Notes under the pieces: generated by a model
Seen by the model: only the letters and a program-made list of their open reading frames with translations
Database searches by the model: none
What the model was told of the DNA's origin: nothing
NCBI RefSeq assembly: GCF_005239225.2
Contig: NC_133299.1
Coordinates: forward strand, 2,112,967-2,176,966
Length of the DNA stretch: 64,000 nucleotides
Source: Populus alba
Lineage: Eukaryota; Streptophyta; Magnoliopsida; Malpighiales; Salicaceae
Reading direction: 5' to 3'
Shown: one piece after another, positions 21,651 through 32,478 of the stretch
How positions within the stretch are numbered: position 1 is the stretch's first letter
Layout of the letters: each line of letters opens with the position of its first letter
Program-made: the position numbers and the translations under genes

Positions 21651-21960
21651 GAACAATCCAGCATTCAACAACATGCATCTTTCTCTTTCTAACAAATTCA
21701 TGTTCATCCCTACTCCTTATGTTGAGGTGTATGGCTAACCATCTTGTGTCTAACATCACTTCTTCTTTAAAGAACTCATCAAACTTCTATGAATAAGAAT
21801 CCAGATCATTGTTTGTCTTGAGCCACTTCACCACTTTCTCCTTTTGTTTCTCATTTATAATTTTCCATTGCTTAAAATTCTTATAACACTTCATGTTTGT
21901 GCTTAAGAAAGTTAACTCAAGTCTTTTGGAGTAATCATCAATGAAAGTAAACATAAGGTC
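21645..21960 (-). mobile_element. Degenerate Ty1/copia integrase fragment
   Basis: On the minus strand the translation (allowing shifts) reads FTFIDDYSKRLELTFLSTN, then KQWKIINEKQKEKVVKWLKT, NNDLD, FDEFFKEE, TPQH, and GMNMNLLERERCMLLNAGLF with KDFWPEA. This is the C-terminal half of a copia integrase core (consensus FIDDYSR, LRTDNG.E, TPQQNGVAER, FWAEA). It has stops and frameshifts. No LTRs are seen next to it. It sits between the NAC pseudogene and a HIRAN-family tail remnant. Confidence 0.78.
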
Positions 21961-22195
21961 ACGGTTGAAGGTGCTTCTAACAATGCAGTACTAGTACTGA
22001 GCGCAGAATCGGTTGTGGGAACTGAATTGATTGAACTTGGCTTCTGATCCATTATCTTCTGATACAGAAGGTGACAATTATCCCCAGAGACTTTTTATAA
22101 GATGTTATTACAAGGAATTCCAAAGAAGTCTCTTCCAAAAAATTAAAGCTGAGATGATTCCTAATCGCTTCTACTTTGATTATTTACATGGAAGG
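21961..22195 (+). pseudogene. HIRAN-family tail remnant
   Basis: This matches the last 75 codons of the HIRAN-family genes in DNA: GGTTGAAGGTGCTTCTAAC, GGAACTGAATTGATTGAACT, GAAGGTGACAATTATCCCC, and the block for MLLQGIPKKSLPKN and AEMIPNRFYFDYL. Small deletions disrupt the frame, including loss of the PTDYW codons. The 5' part, including the HIRAN domain, is missing. Confidence 0.72.
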
Positions 22196-22490
22196 TATGT
22201 AAACCGAATCCGATTTTTTTTCTTTAAAATAGTTTGGTTTTTTTGGAATGCTCGCAATAATTTAATTTTCAAAGAGGTGGAAACCAGCTGGAACGATATA
22301 TATTACTCACTTCTCAATTGAGTTGCAACATGGGCGAAATGTTGTGATGAGACTCCCGTGAGAGCTTCTGCTATATATACTGGGATAGACTTACTAAGAT
22401 CATCAAATGATATTCTTATGTGGATAAACAAGTCAAAAGTGCATAGTGAATCATCATGGATTCCTCCTCCTCAAGGAGAAAAGTGAGAGA
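22196..22490 (+). mobile_element. LINE (non-LTR retrotransposon) 3' fragment
   Basis: One frame reads IVWFFWNARNNLIFKEVETS, WNDIYYSLLN, an in-frame TGA at 22319, then VATWAKCCDETPVRASAIY and WIPPPQGEK. This is the pattern of plant LINE ORF2 between the reverse transcriptase zinc-binding region (W..WKARN..IF) and the RNase H start (W.PPP.G). It is short and carries a stop, so it is a dead fragment. Confidence 0.68.
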
Positions 22491-22870
22491 TTTAATCTAA
22501 CAAGATGTTCACTCAGATTCTCTCAATGGCTCATGTATTAGCCATTCTAAATTAACAGTGGGCTGGCTACCTGGTTTGTAGAGAGTATTTTTTCAGTTAT
22601 CTGGGCAAGTTGAATTATTAGTTGAACCAGCCAAACCTTTAACCTGGAGAAATCCATAGGACCTGTCCGAGTTATGTGAGTAACTAGTGAGTAGAGATAC
22701 CTTTACCTTGTGGATCAAACAATATAACGGCATTACCGGCATATACTATCTAACCTCATACATGCTTAGATTCTCAAACACCAAAAATCCCTCCCTCTCT
22801 CCGTTCATAGACAAAGGAAAGAAACAAGAAGCAAGAAAATAACTGGTCAATCGTTCTTTCATTTTCTATA

Positions 22871-23932
22871 ATGGAAGAAGAAGGATTTCAAGAAGACCTA
22901 GTGAGCCTTTACAATCTTGATGATTGGGACGATTCTTCTTCTTTCGATGATTGTGATTATTCTCCACCACAACAAGTTCTCCTCAATGAAACCTCCAATG
23001 TTGGTTTTGCTATGGCCAGTATTATAGTGAGTCGCAGATATGGTATAGTATTCTTCAATGAGCGTGAATCAGTTCGACTTGTGCTTCATCCAAGAAAGCC
23101 TGATGATCAGAATCCTGCTATAAAGGTTCTGAATGCTGATAATCTTGAAGTGGGTTACCTTGACAGGTCAGTTTCTACTGTTTTATCTCCTTTTATTGAT
23201 GATAAAACGATTAATGCTGAAGGTGTGATTCTTGGATCTAGAACTATTAGTAATAAGTTGGTTGCTTGTGAAGTGTGTATCTCTGCAAAGTCAGATGATT
23301 TTGGAACTGTTAAAACTGCGATTTCACAAGCTGGGTTGGATTTAGTTTCTCAACCTGGTTCAAGTTTTGCATCATCTCAGGAGGCTATGGTGGTTAAAGG
23401 AAAGATTAGTAAAGGTGGAGACAGGAGTGTCAATGAGAAATTTAGGTCGGTTGAGGGGGATCCAAAGAAGAGAGGACGAAAGCGGTTCAGCAACTATGAA
23501 CCCCTCGTTTTGCACACTCAACGACCGGCCATTATTGAAAACCGGAATGGAGTTAGCCTTGCTGAAAGTACTTTTGAGAATGAACCAGAAAACATCAATC
23601 TTAAACATGCCTTGAAAGTGGAGCCTGCGCAATTAAAGTTCATCCCCACTGTCAGAGTAGGGAATGATAAGGTCAGTGTTAAAGGTGCTTCTGCTAATGG
23701 AGTACTTGCAGCGAGTGCAGTCCAGCCTGTTTACGGCAGTGACTTGAACGAATGCTTGGATTCGGATTCATTGTTCGCTAAGTCTGATGAAGTTGAAGGT
23801 GACAACTATCCCACCAACTATTGGTTCGAGACGTTTCCTAAGATGTTGTTGCAAGGAGTTCCGGAGAACTCGTTCAAGAAAATGAGGTTCAGATGATCCC
23901 TAATCACTTCTACTCAGATTGTTTGCTCTGAA
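22871..23932 (+). CDS. HIRAN-domain protein without helicase, copy 2 (tail frameshifted)
   Basis: The open frame runs 22871-23896 (341 residues). It has the same layout as copy 1: acidic start, HIRAN-like region about 44-125 with GFAMASIIVSRRYG, RKPDDQNPAIKV, and EVGYLDRSVSTVLSPFI. The segment TVKTAISQAGLDLVSQPGSS and the GDRSVNEKF block follow, resembling the SMARCA3-like linker up to but not into the helicase. KKRGRKRF is a likely nuclear signal. Near 23872 one base is missing compared with copy 1, so the frame ends in ENSFKKMRFR. The shared last residues (..EMIPN.FYSDCLL) are out of frame, but their codons and stop are still readable to about 23932. It may be functional with a shorter tail, or a young pseudogene. 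Confidence 0.68.
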
Positions 23933-24049
23933 GATGGAAAATAGCACATTGCAATCTGTAATGATGATATACATGAATACTTCAACAATCTCTCTTTCAC
24001 TGTGTATGATCGGTTAATAAAGGCATGTTATGCTATGTGCAGGTGCTCT
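23933..24049. other. 3' flank of HIRAN copy 2
   Basis: A short presumed 3' UTR (with GGTTAATAAAGGC) leading to the SINE target site. No separate feature. Confidence 0.4.
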
Positions 24050-24060
24050 CTGTTAGACCA

Positions 24061-24245
24061 ATTTTTTTTTTAAGATAAACGTGGGTGTTAGAGGCAGCTT
24101 GTATGCACCTTCACTAATCTCACGGGTCCTGAAATTAACAATTATGTAAGTTTCCAGTGACCCTGAGATTTGTGGGACTCGAACTAATATCTTCTGGAGA
24201 GTAAACCCAGGACATAATTAGTTGTTAACTACACCCCTCAGGATT
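24061..24245 (-). mobile_element. tRNA-derived SINE (SaliS-like), copy 1
   Basis: Read on the minus strand, it begins with a tRNA-like part: an A-box-like GTGTAGTTAACAAC and a B box AGTTCGAGTCCC. A body follows (CTCAGGGTCACTGG, GGACCCGTGAGATTAG, GTGCATACAAGCTG), ending in an A-rich tail. An 11-bp target duplication flanks it: CTGTTAGACCA at 24050-24060 and CTGTTAGATCA at 24246-24256. The body resembles SINEs at 54753, 57735 and 58672. The family name is from memory of Salicaceae SINEs and is tentative. Confidence 0.8.
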
Positions 24246-24256
24246 CTGTTAGATCA

Positions 24257-24790
24257 TTTTTAGAGGTTACAGGACAGTTTTGCTCGCATAATCTGCTAAT
24301 TTTGGCTTAATTATACAGTTCATGAGAAATTTGTTTAAACCCCATCTTTTTATATGTGAAATAACCTTCGATTATTAGTTGAATTCTCAACTGACTTCTA
24401 CTAAAAATAAAAATAAATCCAATACCAACTCTTGTGCCAAAGGACATTTTAGTTTCTAGGTTCTGCTTTTATGTGAAGCTTGCTACGATGAGCCCTTTAG
24501 AAAAAATTAGTTGACAGAAGTTCTTAATATTTCAAGTCCATACAAAAAAAGAAAAAGAAAACAAGAAATCTATTGCTGTTTTATCTTCAGATATAGGCAT
24601 GTTTATGTCAACCCTTTCTTTTATTCCAAAATGGATTTGGTTTTCCTAATTGATTACTTGCCTATATAAATGCGGCTGATCTCTCCTTATCAAGCAAAAA
24701 ACCCGTAGCATCATATTAAAAAACAATCTTTCTTTTTAAGCTAACTTGCCGCACTTCTTTCTCATTGATCAAGATCATAACCCTATTCTT
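24257..24790. other. Spacer, no gene recognised
   Basis: AT-rich sequence that ends in a leader-like stretch (24690-24790) shared with the flank of the NAC pseudogene. No coding signal before 24801. Confidence 0.45.
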
Positions 24791-24800
24791 GTGTTGCACA

Positions 24801-25665
24801 ATGCAAAATGAATGCAAAGTTCTTGAAGTTGCTGAAGATGAGAATTTATTCAAAGATCATTCAAAGCATTACCACTCTTACAGTGATCAACTCTGAATCT
24901 ATAAGGCCACCAGCTCAAGAACCCCAGCAGATCATCCATAATCAGGACATGTGGCTTGAGGCTGCAACGGTTTCAATGGACGGAGGTCGATCTACTGAAG
25001 ATACTTTCGATAATATTTAGAAAATAGAGCTTGGGATATTGGCAATCAGTCGACTCAGGGTCTAAACTGTCATAATCTCAAGAAACGCAGCAGATTACTG
25101 AAGATCAGAGGAGATATGGCTTGAGGCTGCTGCTGCAATGGAAGATGATGGAGGTTTCTCTACTGAAGATTCTTTTGATAAAGAAATATAATTCGACAAC
25201 ATTGAACCTGTGGTGCAATTGGAGTCTGACCAAGCTTACTTCATTCAAGAACCAATGATTACTCAAAATCAGGAGACGGAGCTTGAGGCAGCCATTGTTC
25301 AAATAGAGAATGGAGTTCAAGCTACTGAAGATATTTTATACGATGAGACGGTAATTGTCAACATTGAACCTGCCTTGCAAGTGGAGCCTGATCATCAGCA
25401 ATTAAACTTCATTCAAGAACCAATGATTTGCGAAAATCAACTGATGGTGCTTGCAAGATTCAGTGATGATCACGTTATAGGAATTATTGCGGGTGAGGAT
25501 GATGAGTTGGCGAATTATCAATCAGAATATGTTTTTCAGATTCCCAGTGAGGATCCGATCATCAGCTTTGAATCACTGACGACTCACACAATATTATCCA
25601 AAATCAGGAGATGGGGCTTGGAGTTTAAATTTAAATTTGCCAATCGCCCGCTGTTGTACAGGTGA
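24801..25665 (+). pseudogene. Remnant of a protein made of tandem repeats, related to the HIRAN-gene tails
   Basis: About three degenerate units of about 55-70 codons are seen. Units share I.QEP..I..NQ, LEAA.V...GG, TED...D, and NIEP.LQVEPD...NFI. The longest open part is 25210-25665 (151 residues), reading MVQLESDQAYFIQEPM to ANRPLLYR. The 5' units are broken by stops near 24888 and 25018 and by shifts. The segment ALQVEPDHQQLNFI resembles PAVQVEPEKLTFI and ALKVEPAQLKFI in the two HIRAN genes, so the unit may come from that linker. The 5' flank matches that of the NAC pseudogene, so a NAC gene's C-terminal region is an alternative origin. No known domain is recognised. Confidence 0.5.
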
Positions 25666-25853
25666 TTAGCAATCAATGATCCATGCTTACAAATTATAAT
25701 TGCAAGCCTTCACGAAAATAAGTTAATACACTAATTTATTACCATACAAACGAATGAATAAACTACATGAAGCAGTGACGACCGAGTAAAAGCATACATC
25801 ATCTTGTTTAGGTCTCGACATCATCCATTTGTGATCGACAATTTTCAATTTGC

Positions 25854-28800
25854 CTAATAAATTCTCTCAGCTGTCGATACTGGGCGCAGGAAGACAACAA
25901 TGACCGTGATGTTGTCTTTGCTGCCTCGTTCTGCAGCTTCTGTTGCCAATCTCTTGGAGCACATACCAGGTTCTTTGACGGTGTCTTTGATTATGCTTAT
26001 GACATCTGCACTACTCATGACATCCCAAAGCCCATCGCTGCCCATCACCTAGAAATTGAAAACATTGCTTTCATTTACATCCAATGGAACATCAGAAAAT
26101 GTGTTCATTTGTAATCATTTTGGCAGTTCTAACATTTACCAACAGATCATTGCGTATGCCATTCTTTTTTAATCAAACTCATTCCGATCAATACAACGAC
26201 AAAAGCATATAAAAGGTGTCAATAAACAATGGGAAGCAGTTATAACAAGGCAGCATATCCATTTTCCAGCACTGACTTTTTCTTTTAGAACCACACTGTT
26301 CCCCTCTAGAAAGAAAGCTGAAGCAATAAGGAACTCAGTGCACATGAAACTGCTTGCCATAGCAAGAACTAGTCAAAGCAGGGGTCCTTACCAGGAATTC
26401 ATCTTCCGCTGACAGTACAGTTTCGGTTATCTCAGGCTCTGCAGTTACAGCAGGCTTCAGATCATCATCACCGATGGATCGAGTGACCTGTTAAAAGAAA
26501 TTAATTAATTGAACTCTCTAACAGGAGAGATGGTGGTGGAGGAAGAATGGCTATAAACATTTCCCAGTCACTGTTTGTAAAACTTCCCCAGTTAACAAAG
26601 ATGAAACATAGTAGGAGAGCAAAAGATTCACAAAACCAAGATTAATTTTTTCTCGGATTTGAAACCTAAAATAGACCCGAAGCCTAAATATATTTTGAGA
26701 AGATACAATTATAAATGTCAGTCTGAAGGCCAATATTTGAAATCAGAAGCAATTACTGGGCATGGGTCCAATCGAAGTGTTCACCTGATATGCATCAGAT
26801 ATATAAATGGGTAACCTACTATAATATTTTTATAGCATCTCCAGGGATACATTGACACATGCAATCAAGATCTGTTTCAGATGCATTTGGGTTTAAAATG
26901 TTTCTTCCAGTAAAATATTGGATTTAAATCATACATAAATGCTGATATATAATGGGAATATTTTTCCAATTAAATGACTTCTTCTCTAAATTCTAGTTTG
27001 TAAGTTGATCCAAGGTTCATCACTCAGCCTTCAATTAAACATGCAGCTATCTGGATATGAATCATATAAATAAAGGACTTGTTTAGAAACAAACACTACT
27101 TGCCTGGAGTGCAGCCTGTCCAACCCTCCAAGTATCAATTTGCCATTTTACTTGTCCCCCAGCACTAAGCACACGCTCCCTCTCCTCAATACAGCTTGCG
27201 ACATGATCCTGATTTTTCAAAGTCTAACCAGTTTCAGAAAAAAAAAACTCACAACAAGCCACGGAACTGAATAACAGTTTGTGTAAATGAATGCAGCTGA
27301 CCTTACTTAGAGGAAAGGCTTTGCCAGCCCGGCATAAAATTGTCTTGCAATCACCAGCATTTGCAACAAAAAGCTTGTTTGTAACTATTAAAGCAACAAT
27401 GGCAGTGCAGCCAGGATGCCAGTCTTTCTGAACAACTCTCCTAGATTTACGATGAGTATCCAGTTCATTTCTGAATGCAGCATCTGTACTAACAAATGCT
27501 TCAACTAATGCATTTCTGGGGCTGCACTCATGTAAAGGGTTTAATTACTTTAAGAACGGGCCTATTGTGGTTTAAAATGTTTTTGAAAGGAGAAACCATC
27601 CAAAAGTTGCTACCTGCTGGCAGAACCAGTATTGTGCAGAAATCCAGGTAATGCTCGAGCTGAAAACTCAGCAGCTGCTGCACCTGAAGATGAACCGGTA
27701 AACATGTATTATTAATTGAAACAAGAAAAAAAAATTGAAAAAATAAAAATAAAACGAAATGAATTTTTGAATGTTCTCCTAAACAAAGAAAGTGATTTTT
27801 TTTATTTTTTTCTTTCTTTTTTTTTTTAAAAAAAAAAACCTGAACTTAAGAGATAAAACAGATAGCCCCCTGAAATTAAGAGAGTATTTTGTTGTACTTT
27901 CAAAAAAAGAAAACAAAAATTGAAGTGCTACAAATTAATGTAGAGGGCTTGGACTGAGGAAGAATGATTTTAACCTACTAATGTCTTAGAAATGTGGTGA
28001 TTAGTTGACTGCTATGCTCTAAAGGTGATTTGAATTTATTCTTCCTCAAATTCACGGCCATAGTATGATTTCTATTGAAAGTGAGCATACCTCTATGACC
28101 ATCAAAGATACCAAAAGCATGAATATCCTTTTCGTTGCACATTTGGGGCATAAGGAAGTGGGTATCTTCCATAGTCTCCCTTTTACCGCATGTGGCAAAG
28201 GATCCCCATGAAAGTATTGGACGATAAGCCAAACCAACATTTGAACAATCAAGCCAAATTCTTAAACTGGAATCTACTGCAGGAGGAGCCTTTGATAGAA
28301 TTTCTCCCTGAGTGGACCAGTTAATAATCTCCTGGTACGTTGTAAGATTCTTGGCACTATCTGCTGGCTGATCTCCATGTGAAATAGAATATTTGTCAAG
28401 GGAAAAATCTTTTCCAATTGATTTCTTTCTGCTCTCCAAGATTGGATCAACTTCCAATATTATATCAGTAAAAGAAGGTCTATTTTGAGGATTGTCATCC
28501 CAACATCTCTGTATTAATGTAAGTATGCTTGCTGAAGCACCTGAACCCAGACCAGCAAGAGCAGGTCGTAATTTACCAGACACCACAGATGCTGTAAGTT
28601 GCTGTTCAGTATAGTTCATCTCCAGTACAGTGTGGGCCTGCCAGCATTTATGGAACCAAAACCAAAAAAATCTAATTATTCATGTTAAGTGGAAAGCAGA
28701 ACATGCCAGACATAGTTTTGAGTGTCCACAAGAATGTAATAAACAGAACTTTGCGTTCTCAAATTCTGCAAACTGGCTCAGCCTAATCACATAACTAGAA

Positions 28801-31233
28801 CTTTTATGATCTGCTCCACGTGTGTTTTAGATATGACTGTATGTGCATACTTTATCAAACAATGTAAATAAATCAATGGAACAAAAGATGTGACATTTAG
28901 TATGTGCATGTTTTAATAAACAGATTAAGAACTTCTTTCTAGCTAACACATACATTTAGATGTTAGGAAGTTATTCTGGTTATCAATTGTTCCTATTACA
29001 GGACACCAGTAAATAGCAGCAGACAAAAAACATCAAATGAACTAGAAATCAGAGAAGCTACCAACTAGATAGATAACATAGCAAAAAAATGGTTTGCATC
29101 AGAACACAAGAGAAACTCAAAACAGATGGCTATAGTTCAGGAAATACAAAACAAAAATGAAAATGAAAGAGGATATAAATAACAAACCAAACAAAAGAAA
29201 GACTGACCTGAGCTTCTGCACGGAGATCAGTATATGGGACGACACCAGTAAGAAGCTCACTGCAATAGAATAGAAATGAGTTTTCTTTTCCATAGGGGAG
29301 AAAACCATATGAATAATTTTAATATGCGACTTAAAGAGAATAAAAAGCGTGCCTGGGTATATGAGAAAAAAAACAAGGAATATAAACCTTACTTAATGAA
29401 TAGGTAAGGACTTCAGTCTAAGCATGTAAAGCAGCATAACTAATCAAGCTCCACCTAAACTGATATATCTAGCTCTTAACACTCTCAACTAGCAAAGCCT
29501 GACTCATTATAAGACTTTTTTTTTTCTCATTCTACTGTTTAGGCCAAATTTTCTTTATGAATCCTTCAATAACTATTCATGGGTAAAATTAATTGCAAAA
29601 CATATTGTATCACTTCTTGTCGCAGCAACAGGTACATGGCTGATCAAGGAACTACATAGACAATTTACCATGTGTCAATATAGAGACCACAAGAGGATTT
29701 GTCTTTCCATTGCTCGGCCAAGGTTAAAAATTATTTAATTGAATCATAATCAATGGCCTGAGTATTTAAGAAACTATGTAGGCTTCCAAAAACTTCTCAT
29801 TTGAACTACCCAATTACAATTTAAATGCTCAAGTAAAAACATGCGAATAAATTCTTCTCCTGGCTAAATATAACAGAAGCTTTGCAAGTTAGAAACATTC
29901 TGAAAGTCTTACTTGATGGATATTCCGAAACTATAGACATCTGATTTTTCAGTATGTATCTCCTTCCTCAATATTTCTGGAGCCATATAAATGAGTGTGC
30001 CAACCATATTCTTTTTATGGAAACCACCAGTTGGCTTTCCGGATGATCTCCAGTTCTCAAGAGAAACTCCCTTAAGATTTTTCTGGTATTCTGCCAAACC
30101 AAAATCTGCTAAGTGTGGACAAAGGTTTTCATCAAGCTGCATCATATGGAAAAAAAATCTCAAAATTGTGTTTCAACAATTTCCAATACCAAAAAGAAAA
30201 CCATGGATTGACTAGAAGCTTATGGAAGATAATTACAAGAATATTTGCTGGTTTCACATCCCTATGTACAATCTCGTGGTTATGCAGATATTGCAAAGCC
30301 TTTGCTGGAAGAAGAAAACAGTGAAAAAGAAAAACAACGTAACATCACCCTATAATGTCCTTACAAAAAAATCTTCTAATTAACCAAATCAATAAAAATA
30401 TACAATTTAGTGAAATAATTCAGTTGCATCCAACACCACCACAGAACATGACTTTAAAAATTTTAATCTTGAAGAAAAAAATATAAAAGATAAACTTTTC
30501 AAGTTAAAACAAGCCATACCCAGCTGGACTGTGATCATGAGCACCTGATCCATATTTGGACTCCATTCTTCCACATGTAATTTCTCAGAAAGATTACCAG
30601 ATTCATAGAATTCAAAAAAGAACATATAATTTGGAGGCTTTGCATGAGCTGCAACCAGCTTGGCAATTCCAGGATGATCTAGCTTGCTTCATTATTCCAC
30701 AAAAACCAATAGGAAGAAAAAAAAATAAAAAAATAGAATAAACATAACCCAATATGTTAATGCAACAAAATCCCTTCTTTTGTTTCCAACTACAAATTGC
30801 AATGGGATTTGAGTTTCAAAAGAACCCATTAAAATAAAAAATTATTGCAAACCACATATCCCCATTAACAAAAACAAGTTAAAGGCATAGATACCATAGG
30901 AGTTGAAGCTCCTTATGGAACTTATCAATGTCCTCAGAAGTAGACAAGATTGGTTTTTTAACAGCAACTTTTCTCCCATCCAAAACAGCTCCATAAACCA
31001 CACTCTCAGCCCCTACACACACAAAAAGAAAACATCAATCACCGAAAGAAAGAAAACCCACATTCAAAAACTTAAAAAGACTCGAACTGTCAGAGAATTT
31101 GAAGAGTGTTTTACATACCTTTGGCAATTGGAGAGAGGAGGGTGTAGGAAGAAGGAGGGAGGTGAAGGGGGATTGAATTGCTAGTACAGCATCCTCTTAT
31201 GCAGGAATTTGGCTCCACATTTTCTAGCCCCAT
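25854..31233 (-). CDS. Protein kinase and PP2C-like domain fusion protein
   Basis: The gene encodes 658 residues, the length I recall for Arabidopsis At2g40860. Exons in coding order: 31233-31119, 31012-30895, 30686-30520, 30304-30237, 30136-29913, 29259-29208, 28637-28091, 27683-27614, 27521-27302, 27208-27104, 26487-26392, 26048-25854. The kinase domain comes first: a degenerate Gly loop (IAKGAESVVYG), VAVKK, HRDVKPANILL, DFGLAEY, GTLIYMAPE, and QRCWDDNPQNRP. The PP2C domain follows: RETMEDTH, FGIFDGHRG (usually DGHGG), NAGDCKTIL, LQVTRSIGDDDLKP, GSDGLWDV, and SKDNITVIVV, so the metal-binding Asp residues are present. One polypeptide may both add and remove phosphate; substrates are unknown. 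Intron 10 is GC-AG (CAG then GCAAGT at 27103-27102). Exon 7 spans the kinase-phosphatase junction, which supports a true fusion. Confidence 0.92.
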
Positions 31234-32478
31234 CACGTTATATTTATTTTCTTGCCCCCTTTCTCTTCTCTCTATGCTTCTCTTTCGAAGAGGGGAACAA
31301 CCGATAAAAGTAGGGATCTGTGGGTTTTTTAGACAAAAGTGAAGTGAGCACCACACCACACCAGTTAGCTTAGCGGTTAATATATATTTTTTTTCCCCTC
31401 AATCTCTTCTTTGGAGGAAGTTTCCTTTCCTGGCCGTTTTCCGTTTGCATGTCCTCAAGTGTAGTGATATATATATAAAAGCATATGTTATACTTTTAAT
31501 AAAAATATCATATTTAAATAGTATATATATATACTATTTTAAATGTCATAAACACTTTAAAAAATACATTGCATTTACATAGAGTAAGAACTTAAAATAT
31601 TTTTCTTTGAATATCATCAATCCGAATTAAAACATATCACTTGTCAAAAAAAAAAAAATCAATGACATAAATATGTTGAAATCTTAAATCAGGCATCTTA
31701 ATTAAAAATTCCATAAACCATTTAATTCCAACTTGAATGCACAAAAATTGATATATAAACAACACCTAACAAAAAAATTCTTCAAATCTTTTTTTTTTCC
31801 TACAAATTTCACCATGCTTATTAAACTTTATCTAAAATCAAACTTGGGACATGTCTCATAAATATTAATTTGAGATTGATCTAATCAATTTAATAAAAAA
31901 ATATTGAGAAATGTGATAGATAATGCTTTTCAAAGTATTTTTTATTTGAAAATATATTAAAATAATATATTTTTAAAAATTATTTTTAATATGAAACACA
32001 TCAAAAAAAAATTCAAAAAAACTTTAAAAATTAATTTAAAAAAAAAAAAAAAACAGGTTCACTAAACTAGCACTAAAACAACCCCAACAGACTTGGTTGA
32101 AACTCCATTTAATTTTATTTAAAATAAAATAAAATGACATTGTTAGATGGATCTGATTGGATTTTTAATCAGTATGATTTTCATATGATATCCTTCTTTG
32201 AGCAGAGTTAAAATTTGAATCCTTTGCTTAGACTCTAAGCCCATATTTGGGGTGGTTGCATTCATCTTGGATTATTTCCAAGGTCTTCGCTTTTGGGCTT
32301 AGCCCTTTGTGATTTTAAGTTCAATCCAACCCTTAAGGGAAGGAGGTGACCAACTACCTTTCAAAATCAACCACCACAAGTTAACTAAATATCTGCGAAA
32401 ATTTATTCCTTAACAGGGAAGAAACAGACACAGAGAACCGAATAGATCTCTTTCTGTTTGACAAACACGACGAAGACG
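31234..32478. other. Shared upstream region of the PK-PP2C and cystatin genes
   Basis: The two genes are divergent, so this 1.25-kb stretch holds both promoters. AT tracts and A/T homopolymers fill 31460-32060. The stretch 31925-32065 looks like a piece of the dispersed AT-rich MITE family listed at 54149 (CTTTTCAAAGTATTTTTTAT). No reading frame of note. Confidence 0.5.

Noticed and set aside
21514..21759. A functional gene on the minus strand
   Set aside because: The frames are pieces of a decayed copia integrase fused to the antisense of a NAC fragment.
24061..24245. A tRNA gene on the minus strand (A and B box)
   Set aside because: The downstream body, A-rich tail and target duplication show a SINE; no cloverleaf can be completed.
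25854..31233. Two separate genes, a kinase and a PP2C
   Set aside because: Exon 28091-28637 encodes the end of the kinase and the start of the PP2C without a break, and the whole matches a known fusion family in length.
32458..32478. Cystatin start upstream at a TTG
   Set aside because: The frame extends to a non-ATG codon only; ATG at 32479 gives a proper signal peptide.
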